From: Planctomycetota bacterium
GTDB taxonomy: Bacteria > Planctomycetota > Planctomycetia > Gemmatales > Gemmataceae
NCBI GenBank assembly: GCA_016191165.1
Contig: JACPPF010000015.1
Span: 1 to 64,000, forward strand
Length of the DNA stretch: 64,000 bases
Direction of reading: 5' to 3'
The position numbers and the translations under genes were made by a program. Positions 8,690-17,712 of the stretch are shown here, piece by piece; within the stretch, counting starts at the first letter, position 1, and every line of letters starts with the position of its first letter. Below the pieces are notes generated by a model, which saw only the letters and a list, made by a program, of their open reading frames with translations, was not told the DNA's origin and made no database searches.

Positions 8690-8831
8690 GGCGTGGTTCA
8701 AATCCATCGATTTTAGGCGAACAAACAATCCGCGAGCCGCCGGGCTTGTCCCCGCAGTGCATCCCGATCCGCCTTGGTTCACCGCCGGGACAAGCCCGGC
8801 GGCTCGCTGTGACTTTCACTTGAACCAGGCC
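8690..8831. mobile_element. MITE-like hairpin element, copy C (centre inverted)
   Basis: A 142-bp copy with right end TTGAACCAGGCC and slightly decayed left end GGCGTGGTTCAA. Outer flanks and stem arms have the same orientation as copies A, B and D. The 22-bp centre between the arms is reverse-complemented: GCATCCCGATCCGCCTTGG here, where the others read CCAAGGCGGATCGGGATG. No target duplication is visible. It ends 14 bp from the proB stop codon, so a proB transcript would read into it. Confidence 0.88.
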
Positions 8832-8844
8832 CATGTTTGGAGAT

Positions 8845-9981
8845 TCATGTCGTTACTACCAGGTTATCGCGATGAACGATTTCCTCATAGGGGAAGGCGC
8901 CGACGACCTCCGCAATTTTTTCCGTGCGCAGGCCCAGGATTTGTCCGGCGTCGTCCGATGAATAGTTGGTCAAGCCGCGGGCGAACTCCTGCCCGGCCTG
9001 ATCGCACAGGGCGACGACATCGCCTTTGCTGAATGTGCCCTGGACCTGGATGACACCCACAGGTAATAGGCTCTTGCCCTGTTGATGGACCGCGAAGCGG
9101 GCGCCGTCATTGACCAGAATTTTCCCCCTGGGCCGGGCCGTGAAGCCGACCCAGCGCTTCCAGGCTGGCAGCGAATTGCCGTGCGGCAGAAAAAGGGTCC
9201 CGATCGGCGCGCAGGCAAAAATCTCGTCGAGCGTGCCTGGCTGGGCGCCGTTGGCCATGATTACCGATTCCCCCGCCGCCGTCGCCAGGCGGGCGGCCCG
9301 TAACTTGCTCCTCATTCCACCCGTACCCAGCGAACTCTGGCTGGCGCCCGCCATTTCCATGACGGCCATGTCGATGTGGTCGACCGTGGCGATTTTTTGG
9401 GCGTTCGGATCGCTGCGCGGGTCGGTGCGGTAGAGACCATCCACCACGGTCAACAGGATGAGCAACGGCGCCTGCAACAGATTCGTCACCATCGCGGCCA
9501 GGTGATCGTTGTCCCCAAACTTGATCTCGGCAATGCTGACCGTGTCGTTCTCGTTGATGATCGGCACGACACCCCATTCAAAGAGGGTGACGATGGTATT
9601 GCGTGCATTGAGGTACCGGGCCCGGCTATCAAAATCGCTCGCTGTCAGCAGAATTTGTGCGGTATGGACGTTGTGTTGGTCGAAACATTCCTGATAGGCG
9701 CGCATGAGGAAGTTTTGCCCGATGGCAGCGCACGCCTGAAGTTGCCGCAGATCCGTCGGCCTTTGCGAGAGTCCGAGGCGTCCGACACCCGCGCCGATGG
9801 CGCCGGAGCTTACGAGGGCGACCTTGCGACCGGTCTGGCGAAGGCGTTGCACCTGATCTGCCAGGGCTTGCAAACGTTGAGCGTCGAGGCGCCCATCGTC
9901 CCCTGTCAGGACGTTGGTGCCAATCTTGACCACGACCGTGTGGGCTTGGGTCACGATTTCTTGGCGCACGGGGTCCAGCAT
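8845..9981 (-). CDS. proB: Glutamate 5-kinase (with C-terminal PUA domain)
   Basis: 378 residues. It phosphorylates L-glutamate to gamma-glutamyl phosphate, the first step of proline synthesis. Amino-acid kinase motifs are present: VVVKIGTNVLTG near residue 17, LVSSGAIGAGVGRLGL, IINENDTVSIAEIKFGDNDHLAAMV and GTGGMRSKLRAARLA. The final 110 residues (PRGKILVNDGARFAVHQQGKSLLPVGVIQVQGTFSKGDVV) form the PUA domain of the long form of the enzyme. The frame is open upstream to 10071, but homology starts at MLDPVRQEIV (ATG at 9981). No proA lies next to it in the window. It is divergent from the S41 protease gene. Confidence 0.95.
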   Translation of the reverse strand: MLDPVRQEIVTQAHTVVVKIGTNVLTGDDGRLDAQRLQALADQVQRLRQTGRKVALVSSGAIGAGVGRLGLSQRPTDLRQLQACAAIGQNFLMRAYQECFDQHNVHTAQILLTASDFDSRARYLNARNTIVTLFEWGVVPIINENDTVSIAEIKFGDNDHLAAMVTNLLQAPLLILLTVVDGLYRTDPRSDPNAQKIATVDHIDMAVMEMAGASQSSLGTGGMRSKLRAARLATAAGESVIMANGAQPGTLDEIFACAPIGTLFLPHGNSLPAWKRWVGFTARPRGKILVNDGARFAVHQQGKSLLPVGVIQVQGTFSKGDVVALCDQAGQEFARGLTNYSSDDAGQILGLRTEKIAEVVGAFPYEEIVHRDNLVVTT

Positions 9982-10150
9982 CGTTGTAGCACGTGTGCGG
10001 AGCAAACTCCGCGGGAAAACGGAGAAACCTGTATATTTTCGCCAACCCGAAAAACTTTCGCAATTTGGCAAACGTCTATTTGACGTGGCCTCTCCTCTCC
10101 TTTATACTGAGGGGCGGAACTGGGCCTATCCTTGGCCGGAGGATTCTTCC

Positions 10151-11794
10151 GTGCGCAGGCTACTTCGACCTCCCTGTCTAATTGTTCTCCTTTCGTTTGG
10201 CGGCTTTTTCGTTTTTCAATCCGCCGTTTACGCGCTTCCGGAAAAGCAGATCCGCGATCTCGTCCTTCAGGCTGAAGCCTATGAAAAGCAACCGCAGCCG
10301 CAATGGGAGCGGGCGCGCGAAATCTACGAATTGCTCCTGAAACAGCCGGACCTGGGCCTGGGTATTCGCCAGCGCTATCATCGTGCGGTGCGCCATTGCT
10401 GGCGGACGCGTCGCCACGGCGATCCCAGTTACCGAAAGGAAGTCCTTTCGATCGAATTCGGCCAGGCCATGCGAATGTATGGCGTCATCACCAATACGTT
10501 GCTGGATGGGTCAATCGCCAAGAAAACCCTGAATCCGAATACGCTGTTCGCCAAGGGCCTCGACGAGCTGGACGCGTCGCTAGGCGACCCGGTTTTTCTT
10601 CAGCAACATGTTCCTGCCACCAAGCTCGCCAGCGTTCCGGAGTTTCGCGCTCTGGTGAAGAAAACCTGGGGGCGGATGGGGCGCATGTCGCGCAAGGAGG
10701 CGGCCCGCCAAATCTCGGAAATCGCCATGGCGGCTGAGATTCACCTGGGCGTCAATGGAACGGTCGTGGCAATGGAAATGGCCTGTGGCGCCTGCTACGC
10801 CATCGACCAATACACGGTCTACCTCACCCCGAACCAGCTGCGCGAGTTGGCCGACAACCTGGCCCGCACCGAGGTCGTCGGCGTGGGGCTGGTGCTCACG
10901 ATCCGCGAAAATCGCATTGCGGTTCACAGTATCATCGATGGTGGTTCGGCGGACCGCTCGGATGAACCCGTTTTCGTTAACGATCAGATAGTCACGATCA
11001 ACAAAAAGGCGGTTGCCGACCTTCCAATCCGGGCCGTGCGTGCTCTCCTTGAGGGCCCTTCGGGCAGTGTGGTGGATCTCGAAGTTCTAACGCCTGGCCA
11101 AAATGCCTCACGGATGATATCGCTGGTTCGTCAACGCCCGCTGACCGCTGACCTCGAATGGTATCCGCTCATGCAACCGGGCAACGGGTTGGGCTACCTC
11201 AAAATCAATCAATTCACGGATACCACTCCGCAGGATGTCGATATCGGCATCGCTGGGTTAATGCGCATGGGGGCGAAAGGCATCATCCTCGACCTGCGCG
11301 GCAACGGGGGCGGGCTATTCGACAGTTCCATCGATGTCGCACATCGCTTCCTGCCGACCGGCATTATCGCCTCGACAATCAATCAGGACAGCAAGAAGAG
11401 CCGAATCTACCAGGCCCGAAATCCGAACGCCTGGAAATTCCCTATTGCCGTCCTGGTGGATGGCGGCACCGCCAGCGCCGCCGAGGTGCTCGCCGGCGCC
11501 CTAAAGGATAACGATCGGGCGATGTTGATCGGTCAGACCACGTTTGGCAAGGGCTGTATTCAACGCGTCCTCAAACTGCCCCGGGCCACCGGCGGCGTTC
11601 CGACCGGCGGCATGAAATTGACCGTGGAACGATTCTTTTCTCCGAAGGGCGTCGCCTACTCTGAGCGCGGCGTCGTGCCGCATTTTATCGTTGACGACAC
11701 CATGGAGCCGGCATCGCAGGCAAACATGATGCAATGGCCAACGTTGCGCCGGGCCATCGAAGAACTCAATCGCGCCATCGCAGCACAGAAATGA
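10151..11794 (+). CDS. Secreted S41-family C-terminal processing protease with PDZ domain
   Basis: 547 residues from a GTG start at 10151, with GGAGG about ten bases upstream. The next residues, RRLLRPPCLIVLLSFGGFFVFQSAVYALP, form a signal peptide. After a 200-residue N-terminal region comes a PDZ domain (VVGVGLVLTIRENRIAVHSIIDGGSADRS) and then the S41 protease domain. The expected catalytic Ser lies in GGTASAAEVLAGAL and the Lys in TFGKGCIQ, with GIILDLRGNGGGLFD ahead of them. Ctp proteases cut exported proteins near their C-termini. The upstream frame overlaps the proB 5' region and is not needed. Substrate unknown. Confidence 0.9.
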   Translation: MRRLLRPPCLIVLLSFGGFFVFQSAVYALPEKQIRDLVLQAEAYEKQPQPQWERAREIYELLLKQPDLGLGIRQRYHRAVRHCWRTRRHGDPSYRKEVLSIEFGQAMRMYGVITNTLLDGSIAKKTLNPNTLFAKGLDELDASLGDPVFLQQHVPATKLASVPEFRALVKKTWGRMGRMSRKEAARQISEIAMAAEIHLGVNGTVVAMEMACGACYAIDQYTVYLTPNQLRELADNLARTEVVGVGLVLTIRENRIAVHSIIDGGSADRSDEPVFVNDQIVTINKKAVADLPIRAVRALLEGPSGSVVDLEVLTPGQNASRMISLVRQRPLTADLEWYPLMQPGNGLGYLKINQFTDTTPQDVDIGIAGLMRMGAKGIILDLRGNGGGLFDSSIDVAHRFLPTGIIASTINQDSKKSRIYQARNPNAWKFPIAVLVDGGTASAAEVLAGALKDNDRAMLIGQTTFGKGCIQRVLKLPRATGGVPTGGMKLTVERFFSPKGVAYSERGVVPHFIVDDTMEPASQANMMQWPTLRRAIEELNRAIAAQK

Positions 11795-11831
11795 CCGCCA
11801 CCAGCACGTCCTGGACTTCACGCGTCACGAA

Positions 11832-11890
11832 ATGACATATCCTCATTGACGAGCCGCGACCGAAAAAGGGACCGTTAGGCTTTGTCCCGC
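11832..11890. repeat. Dispersed repeat, 'CGAGCCGCGA-GGGACCGTT' family (degenerate copy)
   Basis: The stretch with CCTCATTGACGAGCCGCGA and AGGGACCGTTAGGCT closely matches 21050-21095, in the same order. This copy keeps only the left part; the mirrored right arm present at 21098-21118 is not recognisable. It lies downstream of the protease gene and opposes the histidine kinase gene. Confidence 0.7.
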
Positions 11891-11938
11891 CCCCCTCAAC
11901 GCCGTTTCATCGCGGCCGTGGCTCAGGTTCGGACCCGG

Positions 11939-13399
11939 TCAAACCGCAATTCGCGGTGTCGCCGACATTTGGTTCGCGAGGTTTACGGGCGGGTCGAGAA
12001 TTAAAGGCAACAGGACCGTGAACGTGGTACCGCGTCCGACGGTGCTTTCCACGGTGATTTCGCCGTGGAGGGCCTGCAAGATGGTGCGACAGATGCTCAG
12101 GCCAAGGCCGAAGCCGGCTCGCTCTTTTTCCCGTGTGCGCGCCTTGTCCGCCCGATAAAAGCGTTCGAAGATTCGTGACAACCCTTCCCCGTCGATGCCG
12201 ATCCCCGTGTCTTGCACGATCAACACCGCTTGCTTCCTGGCCAAATCGGTTCGTAGATGCACGATCACTTCCCCGTCATCGCGGTTGTATTTGATGGCGT
12301 TGTCGATGAGGTTGCGCACAATCTGGCGAATGTAGGTTTCGTCGCCCGGGACCACCGCCGCCGAAAAATCGCCGATGGCAAGCCGAACACCTCTGGACTC
12401 GGCCACGGCGCTGAACATGTCAATCGACTCGCTGACGATTTTATCCAGGGAGGTGTATTGTTCCTTTCCCGCCAGACGCCCGGCATCTCCCTCGGCCAGG
12501 ATGAGCAGGCGGTTGACCAGACCGGCGAGGCGGCCGATCTCCTCGATCACGTCCGTCAGGATCGTCGCGTATTCCTCGGCGGATCGGCTTCGATTTAGCC
12601 CGACCTCAACCGAGCTGCGAATGGCCGCCAGGGGGGAGCGTAATTCGTGGGCTGCGTTGGCAACGAAATCACGGTTTTGGTCGATGAAAGATGCCAGCCG
12701 GTCCAGCATTCCATTGATCGTGCACGAAAGTTGATCCAGCTCATCGCCGGTTCCGCGCATTGGCAGGCGTTCGTTGAGGTTGGTCGGCTGCAAGTGAGCC
12801 GCGGTTTCGATGATCTGCGAAATCGGCCGCATGGCCCGCATTGCAATCACGTAGGCCCCAAGCGGCGCGGCCAGTGAAATGCAAATGGTCACGAAGAGAA
12901 GATTGCGGTTGACCAGGCCAAGGTCATCAGCCAACTCCATGTGCAGGTAGCCGCAGCGGATGTAATACGTCTCACCCGACAACAGGACGATTTTTTTTTC
13001 ATTGACGCGATGCTTCTTCTCGTCGTAAGGGCCGGTGAATTCGTCGATCAGGTCGGGCGCCGGCAGGCGCGGCGAGTTACCGCTGGCCCAGACCAGCTTT
13101 TTCGAGCTATCGAACACCTGGGCAAACCAGCTCTGATGTTCATTGGCCTGTCGCTTGGCTTGTAGCTCGGCAAAAAGCAATTCGCGATTGTCCTGGTCCA
13201 TGCGTGCGACCGCGTGGCTTACGTCCTCGAGGCTATCGATAAGAAATTGGTCGTAGCTTCGAGTCAGGGCGCGGTGTTCAAACGCCCGTACCGTGACGTT
13301 CGTCACCACCACCATCAAGAAGACAATGAACGTGATCCATAGCGCCAGGCGAAACCGCAGCGTATGGTAAAGTTCCCTAACTCGCTGTGCGGAGAGCAT
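11939..13399 (-). CDS. Sensor histidine kinase (HAMP-HisKA-HATPase_c)
   Basis: 486 residues. The first membrane helix (LALWITFIVFLMVVVTNVTV) is at about 18-40, followed by a periplasmic sensor of about 120 residues, then a second helix (LLFVTICISLAAPLGAYVIAM) near 165-190 and a HAMP linker. The HisKA dimerisation helix carries the phospho-accepting His in FVANAAHELRSPLAAIRSSVEV. The ATP-binding domain shows the N box NLIDNAIKYNRD, the G1 box DTGIGIDGEGLSRIFERFYRAD and the G2 box GFGLGLSICRTIL. It overlaps the upstream response regulator gene by 23 bases, so the two are translated together. The layout resembles heavy-metal or envelope sensors, but the signal is unknown. Confidence 0.93.
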   Translation of the reverse strand: MLSAQRVRELYHTLRFRLALWITFIVFLMVVVTNVTVRAFEHRALTRSYDQFLIDSLEDVSHAVARMDQDNRELLFAELQAKRQANEHQSWFAQVFDSSKKLVWASGNSPRLPAPDLIDEFTGPYDEKKHRVNEKKIVLLSGETYYIRCGYLHMELADDLGLVNRNLLFVTICISLAAPLGAYVIAMRAMRPISQIIETAAHLQPTNLNERLPMRGTGDELDQLSCTINGMLDRLASFIDQNRDFVANAAHELRSPLAAIRSSVEVGLNRSRSAEEYATILTDVIEEIGRLAGLVNRLLILAEGDAGRLAGKEQYTSLDKIVSESIDMFSAVAESRGVRLAIGDFSAAVVPGDETYIRQIVRNLIDNAIKYNRDDGEVIVHLRTDLARKQAVLIVQDTGIGIDGEGLSRIFERFYRADKARTREKERAGFGLGLSICRTILQALHGEITVESTVGRGTTFTVLLPLILDPPVNLANQMSATPRIAV

Positions 13400-14051
13400 A
13401 GCCGCGTCCTCGCACGGTGTGAATCAGGGGCTCCTTCGTGCCGCGCTGCAACTTGGTTCGCAAGCGATTGATGTGGACTTCGATGACGTTGGTGGTTCCC
13501 TCCCAGTCGGATTCCCACAGGCTCTCACACAGCATTTTCCTGGTGACCACCTGGCCGGCGTGGCGCATGAGCAACTCCAGAATGCTGAATTCCGTCGGCG
13601 TGAGGTCGATATCGACGCCGCCGCTTTTGACGCAGCGCGTCGGGAGATCGAGAATCAGGTCGCCGACCTGAAGGACCGGGGCGGGCTTGATGGTCGAACG
13701 CCGGCACAACGCCTCGACACGAGCCAGCAATTCGGACATCGCAAAAGGCTTGACGAGGTAGTCGTCGGCTCCCTTTTTCAAGCCGATCACGCGATCGTCG
13801 ATCGAACCCAACGCGGTCAAGATCAGGACCGGCGTCTTGATGCCCTCCTTGCGGAGTTTTTCCAGGATGGTCAACCCTGACATGCCCGGGATCATCAAGT
13901 CCAGGATTATCATGTCCTGCTTCTGCGAGCGGCAGGCATCGAATCCGGTTGTCCCGTCCTCGATCCATACACACTTGTGCCCCGCTTCAATCACCCCTTT
14001 TTGGACCGCTTTGCCAATCGCGGTGTCATCCTCAATAATCAAGATGTCCAT
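13377..14051 (-). CDS. OmpR/PhoB-family response regulator
   Basis: 224 residues starting MDILIIEDDTAIG. The receiver domain has the acidic pair EDD at 7-9, the phosphorylation site Asp51 in MIILDLMIPGM, a conserved Thr in LILTALG and Lys in YLVKPF. The C-terminal winged-helix domain (CVKSGGVDIDLTPTEFSILELLMRHAGQVVTRKMLCESLW and TNVIEVHINRLRTKLQ) binds DNA. The open frame continues upstream to 14387, but the family N-terminus fixes the start at 14051. It is the partner of the histidine kinase that follows. Confidence 0.95.
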   Translation of the reverse strand: MDILIIEDDTAIGKAVQKGVIEAGHKCVWIEDGTTGFDACRSQKQDMIILDLMIPGMSGLTILEKLRKEGIKTPVLILTALGSIDDRVIGLKKGADDYLVKPFAMSELLARVEALCRRSTIKPAPVLQVGDLILDLPTRCVKSGGVDIDLTPTEFSILELLMRHAGQVVTRKMLCESLWESDWEGTTNVIEVHINRLRTKLQRGTKEPLIHTVRGRGYALRTAS

Positions 14052-14546
14052 GGTCGAGGCCCTTTTTGCTGGTCTTGCAGCCCAAGGTTCGTGTTCGGTA
14101 GTCAGATAGGGGAGTGACGGATTCGCCGCACGACGTCCGTCGCCGGGCATTCGGCCAAGAACCATCACTACTCCATAGTTCATTATCCAAAGAAGTCGTG
14201 CCGGGAACGCAAGGAACAGACTCGGTAACGACATTTTAACGGAAAACATTGCTTGCAGGAAGGGGACGCGAGAATGACGGGCCCGACATAAGTCGCCTTT
14301 CGAGCTGAAAGCGCAAGCGACAATCACGCAAAAACCGTCGCTTTCGCTTTCGGCTCGTCCATGTTGCCGGGGACGTGCGGCTTGCACTCGTGGCGTCCGG
14401 CCCGTAAGATTCCCTCACCCTGATGGGCCAGGCGACGGCCATACGAAAAAATGGCGGCGACGGTGAACGCTTGCGAACCAGGAATCGTATCCAAAGAAAG
14501 CTCCAATCCTGAGCGATCTTGTTTCTCTTTGTGAGGTGGCCGGATC
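14052..14546. other. Non-coding divergent region between response regulator and ABC operon
   Basis: About 495 bp without a supported gene. It should hold the promoters of both flanking operons. The only clear structure is a palindrome at 14302-14356: GAGCTGAAAGCGCAAGCGAC mirrored by GTCGCTTTCGCTTTCGGCTC, a variant of the 'AGCCGGAAGCG' repeats seen at 19940 and 28657. A GAGGTGG ribosome-binding stretch precedes the ABC ATPase gene. Confidence 0.5.
14302..14356. repeat. Palindromic repeat, 'GCCGAAAGCGAAAGCGAC' family
   Basis: The left arm 14302-14321 and right arm 14337-14356 are inverted copies with two mismatches, separated by 15 bp. It is an intergenic hairpin of the REP-like type common in this window. 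Confidence 0.75.
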
Positions 14547-15503
14547 ATGGCCAAGACTGAAGTCGTTGTTGAAACGCGCAAGCTGACCAAGATTTACCGC
14601 GACTTCTGGGGCCGCGAAAAAAAGGTCGCTCTACGCGCCCTCAACATGGAGGTGTACCGGGGCGAAATATTCGGCCTGTTGGGCCCCAATGGCTCGGGAA
14701 AAACGACGACCATCAAGCTCTTGCTCGGCCTCCTGTTCCCGACCGACGGCGACGCGCTCGTCTTCAACATGGCCTCCGGCGAGGTTCGCAAGAATGAACG
14801 GATCGGATATCTGCCAGAGGAATCGTACCTTTATCGCTTTCTCAATGCCGAGGAAACGCTCGATTTCTATGGCCGGCTTTTCAAGCTCGATTCCAAGGTA
14901 AGACAAGAACGCGCCGAAAAGTTGATCGAAACGGTTGGCCTCAAGAACGACAAGAAGCGTATCTTGCGCGAGTATTCCAAGGGCATGAGGCAACGCATCG
15001 GCCTGGCGCAGGCGCTCATCAACGATCCGGAGCTGGTGATTCTCGACGAGCCGACGTCGGGCCTTGATCCGCTCGGCACGCGCTGGATGAAGGATTATAT
15101 CGTCAAGCTGCGCGACGAGGGCAAGACGATCATCATGTGCAGCCACCGCCTGGAAGACGTGCAGGACATTTGCGATCGCGTCGCCATTCTCAATGAAGGC
15201 GAGCTGCGCAAGCTTGACAGTGTCAAGAATCTGCTGGAAGACGTGCTGCGTCTGGAACTCAGGGCCACCGGCGTGCAACTCAACGACGAACTAAGGCGCG
15301 ATCTCGAAGCCGTTCTGGAAAAACATGGCGGGAACCTCGAATTCATCGGCCATCCGACCACGACGCTGGAGGCGTTGTTCTTGCGCATCATCGAAGAAAG
15401 CAAGGCCCATCCCGGGCGTCGCTATATGCCGGAAGTCAGCAAGAATGATCCCCAGCCGGCCGGCGGCCCGGTGGATGCCGGAAGCACGCACATCAAGAAT
15501 TGA
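14547..15503 (+). CDS. ABC-2 type exporter ATPase
   Basis: 318 residues. Walker A is [20 protein letters not shown] (about 41-60), the signature [16 protein letters not shown], Walker [17 protein letters not shown] and the switch His in MCSHRLEDV. The 80 residues after the nucleotide-binding domain are a C-terminal extension typical of ABC-2 exporter ATPases. It energises export by the membrane protein encoded 100 bp downstream. The third gene of the group, at 17713, is probably part of the same system. The substrate is unknown. Confidence 0.93.
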   Translation: MAKTEVVVETRKLTKIYRDFWGREKKVALRALNMEVYRGEIFGLLGPNGSGKTTTIKLLLGLLFPTDGDALVFNMASGEVRKNERIGYLPEESYLYRFLNAEETLDFYGRLFKLDSKVRQERAEKLIETVGLKNDKKRILREYSKGMRQRIGLAQALINDPELVILDEPTSGLDPLGTRWMKDYIVKLRDEGKTIIMCSHRLEDVQDICDRVAILNEGELRKLDSVKNLLEDVLRLELRATGVQLNDELRRDLEAVLEKHGGNLEFIGHPTTTLEALFLRIIEESKAHPGRRYMPEVSKNDPQPAGGPVDAGSTHIKN

Positions 15504-15603
15504 CGCAACAATTCCGCTCCCCGTCGCGGCGAATGCGGAATGTTTTTCGCTTGGCTCAGCCAGGGGCTTGCCGCGAAGCTCCTGGCCTGGTTCGTGAACG
15601 CTT

Positions 15604-17658
15604 ATGCTGTTTGCCAAAAGCATGGTCATGGAACGGGCGCTGCTCGATTGGAGCAGCCTGCCCAACACGCTGGGCATCTGGCTGCAAAGCGCCGGCGGCG
15701 TGGCGGCGTTCGCGATTGTCCTGGTCTACCTCGCCCGCTATTTGCAACCAGACGCCAGGCAGCAGCACGTCATCGCTTTGCCAACGCTCCTGCAAGGCGT
15801 TGTGGCCAACTACCTGAGCTATTTCCTGTTCGCCATTGCCCTGGCCTACGGTTTCATTTTCCTTGGCTGGATTGGTTTCTGGGCGGGAATTGGGCCGGCG
15901 TACCTTCTGTTGCCCCGGGCCCGGGAAAACCTGCCTTTCACGCCAGGCGACTGGATCCTCATTTTAGCCGGCGGCGCCGCCTTGACGGTCGCCGTGACGC
16001 CAATTGCTGCGGACCTGGTTACGCGCATCAGCTGGGGCCGCATCTGGGCCATCACCCGTCTTAGTTGGAAGGAAGCGGTGCGCGGTCGCGTCGTTTGGGT
16101 CTTCGGCGCAATGTCGCTGGTCATCCTCTTTGCCGACTGGTTCATCCCGTTCAAGCCGGAGGATCAGGTTCGCAACTACGTCCGCGTCGTCTACTGGTCA
16201 ATGACTCCCTTATTCCTGATGACCGCCGTCCTTCTCGGCGCGTTCAGCATTCCCAATGATGTCAAAAACAACTCGATTCACACGATCGTTACCAAGCCCG
16301 TCGAGAAATTCGAGCTTGTTCTCGGGAGGTTCTTCGGGTACGCCGCCCTTCTCACCATCGGGCTCGCGGTCGTTTCCTGCATTAGCTTGGTCTATGTCGT
16401 CCGCGGCGTCAACGAGGAAGCCCAGTTTGAAAGCTTCAAGGCCCGCGTACCGATCTACGGCAACTTGAAATTCGCTGGCACCCAATTTGAGAACCGAGCG
16501 GAAAACATTGGCCGCGAGTTCACTTACCGCAGCTACATCAAGGGAACCACGGAGTCGCGACGGCAACAGTTTCGCCAGTTCGCCATCTGGGATTTCGCCG
16601 AAATTCCCGAGGCCTTGCGTGAACGCGTCGAGCCGATTATTTTTGAGTTTGCCTTTGACGTCTATCGCCTCTCGAAGGGCGACGAAGGCGAGGGCGTCAA
16701 ATGTACCTTTACCTTCGTGGATGTCAACAAATTCACGACCCAGGACGTGCATCGCCAGGCGCAGCAACTGGACCAGAAAATCAGCGAAATGAGGCAGAAG
16801 GCCGAGGATCTGCGATCAAAAATCCAAAAAACGCTGGCCGAGGAGGCACGAACCAAGCCTGGCGACCGCGCCGCGATCGAAGAACGAAAGCTCGCGGAAT
16901 ACGAAAAAATCCGGCTCGACTTGATCGAGGAATTCGGCATCTACCAGGTTGGCGCGTCGCTTCTGGATTATCACACCCAGGTCATCCAGGTTCCCCCGGA
17001 GGCGTTCAAGATCCTGAGCAAACCGCCCGCCGATCAAGGCGCCAGGGCCGTGGGAAACCAGCCCGCCTTGCGCGTCTTCGTCAGCCTTGATGTCGCGCGC
17101 GAGGCCCAGATGCTGGGGGTCGCTCCCTTTGATTTTTACCTGCTGGCCTTTGAAAAACCGTTTTGGCAGAACTTCCTCAAGGGGGTCATCGGCATGTGGT
17201 GTACTCACATGCTCGTTCTGGGAGTCGCCATCGCCTGCAGCACCTATTTGAGCAGCGTCATCAGCCTGCTGATGACATTTTTTCTCTTCCTGGCTGGAAT
17301 GAACACCGACTACCTGCGGGCCATCGCTCACGGCCAGGTCGCTGGCGGCGGGCCCGCGGAAGCCCTGGTGCGTCTCAGCACCCGCATGTCGATTGCGGGA
17401 GAGCTTGAGAAAACCCCGACCACCAGCTTGATTCATTTCGTGGACAGCGCCTTCGGCTGGTGGATCAACCGCATCTTGAACCTGATACCCGATATCGATC
17501 GCCACGATCTGAATCAGTACGTCGCCAACGGCTTTGACATCGGCTGGACCCAGATATTATTTTTCGACAACGTGGTGCCCCTGGCCGGCTACCTGATTCC
17601 CTGGGCCGTCCTGGCCTACTACCTGATGAAATTCCGGGAAATCGCGAACCCGTCGTGA
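15604..17658 (+). CDS. ABC-2 type transporter permease with a large extracytoplasmic domain
   Basis: 684 residues. Membrane helices at the N-terminus (AAFAIVLVYLARYL, YFLFAIALAYGFIFLGWIGFWAG, WILILAGGAALTVAVTPIA) lead into the family block AITRLSWKEAVRGRVVWVFGAM and two further helices. A large soluble domain follows at about 290-500, including a charged coiled coil (QQLDQKISEMRQKAEDLRSKIQ). The last 180 residues hold the remaining helices. It forms the channel for the ATPase encoded upstream. A different frame beginning at 15540 encodes a plausible hydrophobic start (MFFAWLSQGLAAKLLAWFVN) and runs into this region, so a frameshift near 15610 or a mis-chosen start is possible. Confidence 0.85.
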   Translation: MLFAKSMVMERALLDWSSLPNTLGIWLQSAGGVAAFAIVLVYLARYLQPDARQQHVIALPTLLQGVVANYLSYFLFAIALAYGFIFLGWIGFWAGIGPAYLLLPRARENLPFTPGDWILILAGGAALTVAVTPIAADLVTRISWGRIWAITRLSWKEAVRGRVVWVFGAMSLVILFADWFIPFKPEDQVRNYVRVVYWSMTPLFLMTAVLLGAFSIPNDVKNNSIHTIVTKPVEKFELVLGRFFGYAALLTIGLAVVSCISLVYVVRGVNEEAQFESFKARVPIYGNLKFAGTQFENRAENIGREFTYRSYIKGTTESRRQQFRQFAIWDFAEIPEALRERVEPIIFEFAFDVYRLSKGDEGEGVKCTFTFVDVNKFTTQDVHRQAQQLDQKISEMRQKAEDLRSKIQKTLAEEARTKPGDRAAIEERKLAEYEKIRLDLIEEFGIYQVGASLLDYHTQVIQVPPEAFKILSKPPADQGARAVGNQPALRVFVSLDVAREAQMLGVAPFDFYLLAFEKPFWQNFLKGVIGMWCTHMLVLGVAIACSTYLSSVISLLMTFFLFLAGMNTDYLRAIAHGQVAGGGPAEALVRLSTRMSIAGELEKTPTTSLIHFVDSAFGWWINRILNLIPDIDRHDLNQYVANGFDIGWTQILFFDNVVPLAGYLIPWAVLAYYLMKFREIANPS

Positions 17659-17712
17659 CGCCCTGCCGTAGTCCGCCGCGCACGACGGACCGAACTTTTT
17701 GGAAAGCGAACC

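Noticed and set aside
9914-10150. Upstream extension of the S41 protease frame
   Set aside because: It overlaps proB on the other strand and precedes a typical signal peptide starting at the GTG at 10151.
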